Positions 37,031 to 45,435 of a stretch of 64,000 nucleotides of DNA are shown here, piece after piece (position 1 is the first letter of the stretch; every line of letters begins with the position of its first letter). The DNA comes from Tritrichomonas foetus (lineage: Eukaryota; Parabasalia; Tritrichomonadida; Tritrichomonadidae), in the NCBI GenBank assembly GCA_001839685.1, contig MLAK01000704.1, forward strand, positions 190,600-254,599, read 5' to 3'. The translations under genes were made by a program, and so were the position numbers. Under the pieces are notes generated by a model. The model was not told the DNA's origin and did not search any database. It saw only the letters and a program-made list of their open reading frames with translations.

Positions 37031-37226
37031 ATGATTTGTTTGAAGTTCTAATTATCAAATCGATATTTTTTATTCTTTTTATTCTTAAATTCATTTTTAC
37101 CGAATCTGTTTTTGGGGAAGAGGCAAAAAAAATTATCAATTCAAGGAAGAAAACATAAACTCATGAATGAGAAAAAGATAGAAAAATAAAAGACTATAGT
37201 AAAGTGTTTATTCAGATCATAACCAT

Positions 37227-38489
37227 TTAATATTGCTTTGGCCTGTAGTCGTCATAATTCATATAAATATTTTTAATAAGTTCCGTAATAGATTCAACAT
37301 CCTTCCAGTTGATTAACTCTCTAATGGAGTGCATGGACGTCATTGGGCAGCCAAAGTCAACTGTTCTTATTCCTGTCTTAAATTGTACTACTGGTCCCAT
37401 TGTTAATCCACTGCTTTGATTATTAGGTGCAATTTGAACCTGCAAATTTTGTCCCACTTTTTCAGATGCGAGCTTCAGAATAGAAATTCCAATTGAGTCT
37501 GTTGCAAGACTTGATCTAGTTGTTGCTTTCACAACTGGACCTTTTCCAAGCTCGCATGGATTCTTTTGGTCAGATGGTGAACCATAAATTGGATGGGTTC
37601 CATGTCCGTTATCACAAGATAACAAAAGTGAATTATTTTTAATTGATAAATATTTTGTTCCTTTGAAAAGGGATTCAAGAACAACTGTTAAAAAGTCACT
37701 TTTGGCTCCGTACCGGCAAGAATTTCCAATCTCCTCGTTATCGAAAGCAGCAAAAATTTGAGTTGATTTACTATTTTCTCTTGGCTCAATTATTGCTTTC
37801 AAGCCAGCATAGCAGTTACTCAAATTGTCAAGTCTGTCGCTGAAAATTATATCATTCATTGAAGTCGCAGGCTGAGCAGCAACAAAGCGAAGATCCCAAT
37901 CAATAATTTGATTTTCCTCAATTCCTAGAAGTGATGCTACATATTGTTTCAATTGAATATTGCCTGCTAGAGCATTGAAGTTTTCTGGCTCAAATGTTGG
38001 ATTTGTTGATTGTTTATAAACTTGGTGAATTGCTGGATTCGGAATTATAGCGATTGGCTGTTTTGAATCGATTAATTTTTGAATTAATTTGCCATCTTTT
38101 TCTCTGATTAAGACAATTCCTGCAACTTTGAGGTCATGGTCGCAAAATGTATGCCAGAGCCCACTGCCGTACATTGCAAGACGAATAACCGGGACGTTGT
38201 TGACCATCTGTTGGTAATTTGGCTTTAATTTGAAGCACGGACTGTCGCAGTGGACGCAAAGGCCAATAACTGACTGCCTTCCGCCTTGTGTAAATGCTAT
38301 GATCGAGCGCTCGTCACGGACGAGAAAAGCTTTTTCGGGTAAAGGATCTGGAAAACTCTCTTTTTCTTTTAATTCAACAAAACCATTTTCTCCTAAAACT
38401 CTTCTTGAGTACGCGATAAAATGATATGGGGTTGGACATTCTTCAAGAAATTGCAAAAAATCTTCCATTTTCGAAAAAATCCTATACAT
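37227..38489 (-). CDS. DNPEP: M18 family aspartyl aminopeptidase (420 aa)
   Basis: Metallo-aminopeptidase of clan MH, family M18, which removes N-terminal acidic residues from peptides in the cytosol. The metal and catalytic residues expected for the family are visible: His in VHCDSP (H80), Asp in SDRLDN (about 220), Glu-Glu in FDNEEIGN (about 250), Asp in SCDNGHGTHP (about 290-300) and His near the C-terminus in SMHSIRE (about 385). The size fits the family. There is no signal peptide. The first ATG is at 38489, but Met-8 (38468) begins the typical M18 N-terminus (FLQFLEECPTPYHFIAYSRRVL), so the shorter start is possible. The gene is divergent from the next one. Confidence 0.95.
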   Translation of the reverse strand: MYRIFSKMEDFLQFLEECPTPYHFIAYSRRVLGENGFVELKEKESFPDPLPEKAFLVRDERSIIAFTQGGRQSVIGLCVHCDSPCFKLKPNYQQMVNNVPVIRLAMYGSGLWHTFCDHDLKVAGIVLIREKDGKLIQKLIDSKQPIAIIPNPAIHQVYKQSTNPTFEPENFNALAGNIQLKQYVASLLGIEENQIIDWDLRFVAAQPATSMNDIIFSDRLDNLSNCYAGLKAIIEPRENSKSTQIFAAFDNEEIGNSCRYGAKSDFLTVVLESLFKGTKYLSIKNNSLLLSCDNGHGTHPIYGSPSDQKNPCELGKGPVVKATTRSSLATDSIGISILKLASEKVGQNLQVQIAPNNQSSGLTMGPVVQFKTGIRTVDFGCPMTSMHSIRELINWKDVESITELIKNIYMNYDDYRPKQY

Positions 38490-38657
38490 TATTTTATATC
38501 ACATGTCATATTCGTCAAGAAGAACGTTTAAAAAGAAAAATAAATTATAGAACAATTTTGTATAAAATTATTTATGTCATAAACTTTTTAACTTATAATA
38601 GAATATGTCTCCTTAGCTTTTTCTATTACATCCTCATTCCATCCGACAACTTCAACA

Positions 38658-39299
38658 ATGGGGAATGAAGAAAGTACCACAGGAGAAAATCCTAATGTTC
38701 AAGATCCAAATGAAAATGTAAATAATGCAGATTCTACACCTTCTACTATGTCAATTCCGATCGATGATAATTCTCCGAATATTAATACTTTCAATCAACA
38801 AGCTAATCAGCCCACGCCAATTGATACATCCCCACCATCTGAAGTTGACGATATTAGACAGATTAAAATCGACGAAACTGCCCCAGAATTTCAACAGATA
38901 TTAAATTATCAGAAATCGAGAACTGCCAAAATTCGAGAATCTTATCAAACTGTTGCCCTTGTAGATCCTGCTCAAATAGAAATGATTAAAACGCTCAAAG
39001 ATAAGACATTGAATAATGAGCAATTAATTTCTCAGAAAAAGTTGACTGATGATGAAATGAGAAATTTCCAAGATAGAATCGCTGAACCACAGAAATTGTA
39101 TAAGGAAGCAAAAGAATGTTTCACAAATGATCGTCGATCGTGTAATAACGAGATTTTCCAAACACTTGAAGAGAAAAAAGAAGAACTTGATGAAAAAATG
39201 AAGGAACTTGCTAAAGAACAAGCAGAATATCAGAAGCTGTTAAGACAATATCAAGATCTAAAAAGGGAAGAGCAGGATCTAAATAGACTCAATGAGTAA
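38658..39299 (+). CDS. Coiled-coil protein with N-myristoylation signal (213 aa)
   Basis: The N-terminus MGNEESTT has Gly-2 and Ser-6, matching the N-myristoyltransferase consensus, so the protein may be anchored to a membrane. Residues about 5-75 are acidic, Asn/Pro/Thr-rich and probably disordered. Residues about 110-213 form a strongly charged coiled coil ending LKREEQDLNRLNE. Two cysteines (KECFTNDRRSCNNE) lie within the coil. I do not recognise a family. The start is clear because the ATG gives the myristoylation signal at once. It is divergent from the aminopeptidase gene, with about 170 bp between them. Confidence 0.8.
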   Translation: MGNEESTTGENPNVQDPNENVNNADSTPSTMSIPIDDNSPNINTFNQQANQPTPIDTSPPSEVDDIRQIKIDETAPEFQQILNYQKSRTAKIRESYQTVALVDPAQIEMIKTLKDKTLNNEQLISQKKLTDDEMRNFQDRIAEPQKLYKEAKECFTNDRRSCNNEIFQTLEEKKEELDEKMKELAKEQAEYQKLLRQYQDLKREEQDLNRLNE

Positions 39300-39344
39300 T
39301 CTTTGTTTTTTTATAAATGTAATTAAATTTCCATTTTGTTGCTT

Positions 39345-39532
39345 TTGTTGCTGAATTAAATAATTATTTGTTGCTGAATGAAATAATTATTTGTTGTTGA
39401 ATGGAATAATTATTTGTTGTTGAATGGAATCATTATTTGTTGTTGAATGGAATCATTATTTGTTGTTGAATGGAATCATTATTTGTTGTTGAATGGAATC
39501 ATTATTGCTGCTGAATGAAATGATTATTTTGA
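39345..39532. repeat. About eight-unit 23-bp tandem repeat
   Basis: Imperfect 23-bp units of the type AATAATTATTTGTTGTTGAA(TGG) are arranged head to tail between two converging genes. The central units, with GGAATCATT, are nearly identical. No coding potential is seen. Confidence 0.93.
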
Positions 39533-39658
39533 ACAACTGTAGATATACATAGAAGTGGTATTTTCAGAAGAAAAGTTAAAAGCAAAAATGATTCACCAAA
39601 ATTTTTTATTTAATAGCTGGATATAATATATAATATACAATCAAATATAAGTGGAAAA

Positions 39659-41041
39659 TTACTCATTATTTTCTTCATTTTCAAAGAAGCTATGAACAAA
39701 CTCTTCACCAACATGTTCAACATCTTCATCATTCACATTAATGAAATCCCAAATCGAACTCTCTGGGAATTCATGGAAAAATAATTCAGTACAACGTTGA
39801 TATAATTTTGGTCTTCTTTCACCAAGTCGAAATACAGCAGACATTGCACTAAATAATTCAATACTTAGATCTTTTTTAGACAATTCGAACAGCTCTCTTG
39901 CAACCATGAATAAATTTGTGCTGCCTTCAAGAATAAAAGCAACTTTTTGTATTGTCACATTTTTAGAATAAATACAAATAATGAAGCCTAAAATACATTT
40001 TATCTGAGATGAACAATTTGGAAAAGAAGATAGAATTAAATCAATATCAATAGACTGGCATTGAAGTGGATCTCTTTCAATTATTCGGCGAAGTGCAATT
40101 AAAGACCACTTTTTTGTCATTTCTGAAAAATTGTCGTTTTGGAGACCAATAAATAAAAGGCGATTGAGGTCAAATAAAATTTCAAGACTAGTCCTTCTAG
40201 AAAGTTGTGCAATAAATTTACAGCAGCCAATAATTACATCTTCATCATTAAAATTTAAAAGATGTTGAACATGAATTAAATCAAATCCTGTTAAAATATT
40301 CTGAATTTTTATGAAATTGGTGAAAATCAAAACACAATATAAAGGAACCATTTCAAAGTAAAGATGAGAAATTTTCATGATATACTGAATGTCATTTTCT
40401 TGAAGTGGATACATAGTAGCACCAACAAAGAAAAAAATTGAGCTTCTAATTAATTGCTGACCTGAGTTTTGAGATGAAATATTTTCGAGATTAAATTCGG
40501 AAAATTTGGAAATTGGAAAAACAGAATAAATGAAATGATGGATTTCAATTGGAGATTCAAGCATTATATTAGCTAGAGTCCATAAAAACTCACTTCGCAT
40601 TTGACTTGAATCTTGAATAATGTGTGAGCAAATTAATTTCAACAAATCATCAGTACAAAAAATCGGTGTGATATTTTTGCAAGCATATATTAATGATCCC
40701 AATAGTGCAATAGCATTATAGCATACATTAAAAGATTTATTTGGCTGAATACAATCCAAAATAATCGTTGGAATTCCATATTTAAGAATTGGTGAAAAAT
40801 CCTCAAAGAAGTCCTGGGGTAGAACATTGAGGAAAGATTCAAATTTTGTGAGATCCAACGTCAATTGGAGAGTGTTTTTACTCTCAAAATTAGTTTTTAA
40901 TGATTCACAAAATGAACAAAACATAGAATTTTGCTGATTCTGATCAATTTCATCAACTAATTTTCTGTCAATATCATGTTGGAAGGCATGATTTCTATCT
41001 AAGTCTTCAGGAAAACACGACTTATAAGTTGATAAATTCAC
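39659..41041 (-). CDS. Armadillo/importin-alpha-like repeat protein (about 420-460 aa)
   Basis: The product is all-helical with repeated hydrophobic helix pairs that resemble armadillo or HEAT repeats of the importin-alpha type, for example CYNAIALLGSLIYACKNI, RSEFLWTLANIMLESP and DEDVIIGCCKFIAQLSRR. The end is acidic (ENEENNE). A nuclear import or scaffold role is likely, but the typical basic IBB domain is not visible. The frame is open from 41041, where the first codon is GTG with an in-frame stop not far upstream. The first ATG is Met-40 at 40924. The residues before Met-40 look coding (DLDRNHAFQHDIDRKLVDEI), so the real start is unresolved. The gene is divergent from the acidic Tyr-rich gene, less than 100 bp away. 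Confidence 0.75.
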   Translation of the reverse strand: MNLSTYKSCFPEDLDRNHAFQHDIDRKLVDEIDQNQQNSMFCSFCESLKTNFESKNTLQLTLDLTKFESFLNVLPQDFFEDFSPILKYGIPTIILDCIQPNKSFNVCYNAIALLGSLIYACKNITPIFCTDDLLKLICSHIIQDSSQMRSEFLWTLANIMLESPIEIHHFIYSVFPISKFSEFNLENISSQNSGQQLIRSSIFFFVGATMYPLQENDIQYIMKISHLYFEMVPLYCVLIFTNFIKIQNILTGFDLIHVQHLLNFNDEDVIIGCCKFIAQLSRRTSLEILFDLNRLLFIGLQNDNFSEMTKKWSLIALRRIIERDPLQCQSIDIDLILSSFPNCSSQIKCILGFIICIYSKNVTIQKVAFILEGSTNLFMVARELFELSKKDLSIELFSAMSAVFRLGERRPKLYQRCTELFFHEFPESSIWDFINVNDEDVEHVGEEFVHSFFENEENNE

Positions 41042-41129
41042 TTTTGTGTGATGATTTTTTATTTTTTCTCAAAAATCTCAAATGCCACTATTTGATGAGG
41101 ATTTTTTTATCTGACATCTTTTTTGATCG

Positions 41130-41933
41130 ATGAATTCTCCCAATTTCCCTTATCCTTTGGAGAAATCATCTCGCCGCCAACAATCTACATCAGAAAAAAC
41201 TCAAGTTCCCGAAAAAAAAGTTCAGAAAAGTACAAATTTACAATCACACCAAAATTTACAAAGACGCCAAACTCAAAGAATCGAAGCTGATCAAGAATCA
41301 AACAATCCTGCGCAAACATATCCGCAAGTTCCTTATCCAAATTTCCAGCCAAATTTCGGTTTTCCATATCAATATCCATATTATTATTCTGCTCCGTACT
41401 CCACGCATGCAAATTCAGGCCTTTCTCTGAATTATACACGAGAAAAAATGTCGAATACCACTCAAAATTACGGAAATAAAGAACAAAACGATGATATTGA
41501 ATATCATGAATTTGATGAGGAAGAAGAAGAAGAAGAAGACTTAAATGAAATTTTATCAGAAATTGATAACGAAATATCAATGGTTAATTCTCATTTGTCT
41601 GTTCTTTATCAGCGTAGATTGAATATTTTATCAAGAATTGATCCAAACTTGACTCAAAAGTATGGCTACCCGTATGATTATGAATTTGATCCTTATTACT
41701 ACTATTATGGTGGATATGGAAATGGAGAAGCAGAAAATGATTCTGATGATTATGATTATGAAGAAGATGAAGAAATTGCTCAGAGTAGTGAAAATGTGAC
41801 ATCAAAGAGTCCACAAGGTGGATTTTCACCTGGAAAAGCGCCGGCAAAGCCAGCAGCAAAGAAACAGCAAGGAAAACAGACAACTTGTTATCGAGGCTCG
41901 CCCAAGAATTATTGGAATCAGTATCTTTATTAG
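41130..41933 (+). CDS. Hypothetical acidic, Tyr-rich low-complexity protein (267 aa)
   Basis: I do not recognise a family. The N-terminal half is Gln/Pro/Ser-rich, followed by an aromatic stretch (NFGFPYQYPYYYSAPYST), an acidic block (FDEEEEEEEDLNEIL), a short helical segment (EIDNEISMVNSHLSVLYQRRLNILSRID), a Tyr/Asp-rich block, and a basic C-terminus (GKAPAKPAAKKQQGKQTT). The middle helix is the only part that looks structured and could be a short coiled coil. The start is the first ATG. The composition suggests a disordered protein, perhaps RNA-associated, but that is conjecture. Confidence 0.7.
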   Translation: MNSPNFPYPLEKSSRRQQSTSEKTQVPEKKVQKSTNLQSHQNLQRRQTQRIEADQESNNPAQTYPQVPYPNFQPNFGFPYQYPYYYSAPYSTHANSGLSLNYTREKMSNTTQNYGNKEQNDDIEYHEFDEEEEEEEDLNEILSEIDNEISMVNSHLSVLYQRRLNILSRIDPNLTQKYGYPYDYEFDPYYYYYGGYGNGEAENDSDDYDYEEDEEIAQSSENVTSKSPQGGFSPGKAPAKPAAKKQQGKQTTCYRGSPKNYWNQYLY

Positions 41934-42155
41934 GTAGGAAGCTAATGCGTATTAACGTGCATTAAACCCTGTATTTTATACAAAAAAGGAAAGAAAAAAT
42001 GAATTTGTAAAAATTAATTTTGTTTTGTTCCTTTATCAATCTATTCATTTTCTATTTACAGACAAATTGGAAATTATCTTCAGAATAAACCAAAGTATAA
42101 GATGAATTTGAAGACAAAAGGAACCAAAGATATAGATGACAAAATGTGAAAAAAG

Positions 42156-42179
42156 AAAAATTTCTCCGACGCGGGGAGT
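42156..42179. repeat. Target-site duplication, left copy (24 bp)
   Basis: This 24-bp sequence is repeated exactly at 48599-48622. It corresponds to the terminal part of the tRNA-Glu gene (from inside the B box to the discriminator) plus the AAATTTTT that follows it. Here it is followed on the plus strand by the element's 3' end and not by the rest of the tRNA, so it is the truncated copy. Confidence 0.95.
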
Positions 42180-42294
42180 TTACTAATATCATAAGAGTAG
42201 GAGAAGGTAGAGGGCGTCATCATCATAAATCCACCTACCCGGAGACGACTAAAAGTCAAAAAGAATAAAGTATTGTTATTTGATGTGTTTCACA
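42180..42294 (-). other. 3' UTR of the retrotransposon
   Basis: About 115 nt between the ORF2 stop and the 3' junction. In R2-type elements the 3' UTR RNA is folded and recognised by the RT. Here a GGTAG/CTACC pair bracketing about 25 nt can form a stem, preceded by a GACTTTTAGTC inverted repeat. There is no A-rich tail; the end reads GATATTAGTAA directly into the duplicated target. Confidence 0.6.
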
Positions 42295-45200
42295 TCACAT
42301 GTCGTTTAGACCATCATATTCAGAAGCAGATNTCGAGAAATGAATAAGTCCCTCCCCCAAGGGACTGACATCACCAACGACATCATGATTGGTCTGGTCT
42401 GTCGCAAACTGCGAGTCGGTAAAGAGAGTGTCATCCGGGTCAATCACCTGGTCATCACTGGAGTTNACTTCATTATCACCCAAGTTTGCTGAGCCATTGG
42501 CATCAATTTCACCTGCATTCATCCGAATATTCCAATATATTAAAGCACTTCCTCGGATTGCAGCAAGTGAAATCTTCCTTGCAGTGGCCTCAGCAAGTCT
42601 TTTATTATTAAACAGCAATTTTCTGAGCGAAACGAGAGTTGAGGAAGGGACTGCGCCAAGTGAACTGACAACAATGACATAGAGATTGACTTTGATGTTA
42701 ATAGCATCTTCAACAGCTTTTACTAAAGGTAAGTATTTTTGCAGCTTTTCCTCCATACGCAGCTTTAAAGTCGATTGGGGATCACAATCTGTTCTGTCAT
42801 CCATCTGTCCATAAGGAACAGTGACCTCCACAATGTTCAACACGCCATTAGCAGGATTAACAAACCAAAGGTCTGGTCTGAGGTTTCGAACGCTAGGAGG
42901 AAGCTGTGGAGCACCCCTGAGTGAGATCGTAGTATTTTCATGAAATACAAACTGAATTCGAGAAGCCTTCTTTAGAGATGCCATAACTTCTTGCACTACC
43001 TTGTTGTGTCGAATTGTATACTTCGATTTCTTTGGGTCACAATTATTAAGTCTGTGAGCAAGAGTATCTTTAAGTTGTTTGTTGCATAGTCTGCACTCGG
43101 GAGTTTCATTATTATGTGAGATTACCTCACCAGTGGGGAGATTGTTACATCTGGCAGCAATAGTAAAAGATAACAAGTTGTCATTAACATTCGGAGGGCT
43201 CGGAGAGAAGTAAAAATTGCTAATCTTGTTGTTGTAGAGTGTAGTGAATGTATGGCCTTTCATCTTCATTGACACCAGCTTGGAGTGCCAGCGTTTGTAA
43301 AGGATCTGCACAATTTTTCGCATCACACATTTTGAATGTACAGTAAATTTCTCTTTGTTATCCGCGTTGGAAATAATTATATCTCCATCTTCACTAATAT
43401 GCAGCTCTAAGCGAAGTTTTCGTGTTGCCTTAAAAGCTCTGATGAAAATACAATCTGTTCCGTTATGGGATTGATCCAGCGAGCCATCCGATTTAACCTT
43501 CCAGTCAAGGAACGTGGAAACATCGTCATCATCTGCCTTGGCAATGTTGCGAAGCCTCTCCTCCTCTTCCAACCATATTGAGAAAAGTTGTTTTGTATGG
43601 TTATCAGTGGACGTTAAGACTTCACCGCACTGCTTAAGCCGAAATGCGTAGAGACGTTCATGTAGAGATTGAATGCCAAGTCCCCCATCCCTCCAAGAAG
43701 TGTGAAAGAAGGGTATAGGAGTGGATAACTGTTTGATATGTTTGTTTACCAGAGAACGAATGAGTTTATCGAGTTTGATCATGTCATTCGCTCTAAATGA
43801 ATTTGTCAGCATCTCGAAGTCCATAGAAGGAATGACAAATCTTTTCAGAGCGTCAACCTTTTGATTTATTCGAAGAGGCGACTTAAAAATTAAGTTGATC
43901 TTGTTGGTCAACTCCTCGACCAACCTGTCAGTATGTAAGAGGTTAACGACATGTGATCTCGCAATCGGAGCGCCAAGGTATTCCTTGAACTCATTTATGT
44001 CAATGTGAGGAATCTCCTCATCATGAATTGAGAAAGGGAAAGCAGAACGTACTCTGCTCCGATTCTGTCGAATATAAGAAGTAATAGCGCATTTACTTGG
44101 ATTAACACCAATACAAGAGAAGCCTGAGAACTCTGAAACAACATCCAGCAAGCGTTGTAATCCCTCTTCCGAATTACTGAGCAATACAATATCGTCTGCG
44201 TAAGCTTGGATGGCGGAATGGATTGTAGTAGTCGAGTTTGAGGTAATAATTCCATATCTAATTGATTTCTTCTTAACATATCTGACCAATGGCTCAATTG
44301 CGATATCAAACAAGATCGGCGACAACGGACAACCTTGCTTGACACCTCGCCGTATCCTGATAGGTTTTGTACGACCACGATGTGTAGAAATCACCGAATC
44401 CGTGCCCTTATAGAAATCCTTAATGATTGTAACAATCGCATTGTCGAATCCCATCTGTTGCATCGTCGAAAAGATTAGACGATGGTTGATTGAGCCGAAA
44501 GCATTTGAAAGATCAAGTGTAGCTGCAAGGAAATCTTGCCCTGAACGATAACAATGCCTCATTAGTTCATTAACTGCAGCAGTGTGATTAAAGCATCCAT
44601 TGACAAGATGCCTGAACCCTTTTTGCTCAGGTGAAATATATGTACAGCGATCATTGAGCTTCTGGAAACATTGTGCGATATGGGACATGACAGTCCTGTA
44701 AATCACCGATGTGACAGTAATCGGTCTCCAATTATTAATCTTTGAAGAATCATTCTTCTTGAACAAGAGAATGGTCTTATTGTGCTTCCAGTTATCTGGT
44801 GTTCTCTTTGTACATTTAATTGCTTTCAACAAGATAAGTATGAATTTCACAGCGTGTTTTGGTTCCAGAGAAAGAACAGCATTTGAAAGAGCATCCGATC
44901 CATGTGACGAGGCTGGATTTCTATCTTGAACAATCTTCATGATCTCCTTCTCATCAATAAAGTCGATCCAGAATTGTTTCATATCCTCCTCATCGATGAT
45001 GCGATCCAGATGCCATACTGAGTCATGATCAGCTTCTTGAAATTGTGGAGAAAATGACCAATCGTTAGTGAAATGTTCTTCAACATTGCGAATGTCAATA
45101 TCGCAAAATGGATATGCATCTGGCCAAACGTATCTTTGCATAGCTTTACGGGGACTATCATCGTAAAGCTCTTGACATCTTTTAATTTCATGCTTTGTGA

Positions 45201-45435
45201 TCTTCTCACTTTTGAGGTTCATGAGGTGGTTAGCATAATCTGTGAGCCATTCAAGGGCCTTGGACCTCCACTCCTCCGATTGACTGACGAAACCTCTTAG
45301 TGTGTCAGGTGAATCACCGACTCCAAAGTGCCTCAAGATTTCATCATTGCAACTGCCAGCAACATGAATGATAATGTCCTCAAGTCGACCGAGTGAATTT
45401 CGAGTAGTCTCATTATCGGTGTTAGCCTTCAACAA
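42295..45435 (-). CDS. Retrotransposon ORF2: reverse transcriptase plus R2-type endonuclease (about 1046 aa)
   Basis: Reverse transcriptase of the R2 clade. Visible blocks are WRPITVTSVIYR, QKGF, motif A LDLSNAFGSI, motif B GVKQGCPLSPILFDIAIEPL, and catalytic YADDIVLL at about residues 405-412. A thumb region and a long linker follow. A CCHC knuckle (C-x2-C-x9-H-x4-C; ECRLCNKQ...HRLNNC) precedes the nuclease block RPDLWF...NIVEVTVPYG...EEKLQKYLPL, which matches the restriction-like endonuclease of R2/CRE/NeSL elements. An acidic tail ends the protein. The first codon is TTG and the first ATG lies about 70 codons in, so independent initiation is doubtful. The frame overlaps ORF1 by 7 nt and fusion with ORF1 is likely. 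Ambiguous bases at 42332 and 42466 affect single codons in the acidic tail. Confidence 0.95.
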   Translation of the reverse strand: MLKANTDNETTRNSLGRLEDIIIHVAGSCNDEILRHFGVGDSPDTLRGFVSQSEEWRSKALEWLTDYANHLMNLKSEKITKHEIKRCQELYDDSPRKAMQRYVWPDAYPFCDIDIRNVEEHFTNDWSFSPQFQEADHDSVWHLDRIIDEEDMKQFWIDFIDEKEIMKIVQDRNPASSHGSDALSNAVLSLEPKHAVKFILILLKAIKCTKRTPDNWKHNKTILLFKKNDSSKINNWRPITVTSVIYRTVMSHIAQCFQKLNDRCTYISPEQKGFRHLVNGCFNHTAAVNELMRHCYRSGQDFLAATLDLSNAFGSINHRLIFSTMQQMGFDNAIVTIIKDFYKGTDSVISTHRGRTKPIRIRRGVKQGCPLSPILFDIAIEPLVRYVKKKSIRYGIITSNSTTTIHSAIQAYADDIVLLSNSEEGLQRLLDVVSEFSGFSCIGVNPSKCAITSYIRQNRSRVRSAFPFSIHDEEIPHIDINEFKEYLGAPIARSHVVNLLHTDRLVEELTNKINLIFKSPLRINQKVDALKRFVIPSMDFEMLTNSFRANDMIKLDKLIRSLVNKHIKQLSTPIPFFHTSWRDGGLGIQSLHERLYAFRLKQCGEVLTSTDNHTKQLFSIWLEEEERLRNIAKADDDDVSTFLDWKVKSDGSLDQSHNGTDCIFIRAFKATRKLRLELHISEDGDIIISNADNKEKFTVHSKCVMRKIVQILYKRWHSKLVSMKMKGHTFTTLYNNKISNFYFSPSPPNVNDNLLSFTIAARCNNLPTGEVISHNNETPECRLCNKQLKDTLAHRLNNCDPKKSKYTIRHNKVVQEVMASLKKASRIQFVFHENTTISLRGAPQLPPSVRNLRPDLWFVNPANGVLNIVEVTVPYGQMDDRTDCDPQSTLKLRMEEKLQKYLPLVKAVEDAINIKVNLYVIVVSSLGAVPSSTLVSLRKLLFNNKRLAEATARKISLAAIRGSALIYWNIRMNAGEIDANGSANLGDNEXNSSDDQVIDPDDTLFTDSQFATDQTNHDVVGDVSPLGEGLIHFSXSASEYDGLNDM

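Noticed and set aside
42156..42179. Left tRNA fragment as a second tRNA gene
   Set aside because: Only the last 16 nt of the tRNA plus its 3' flank are present; there is no anticodon arm or acceptor 5' strand.
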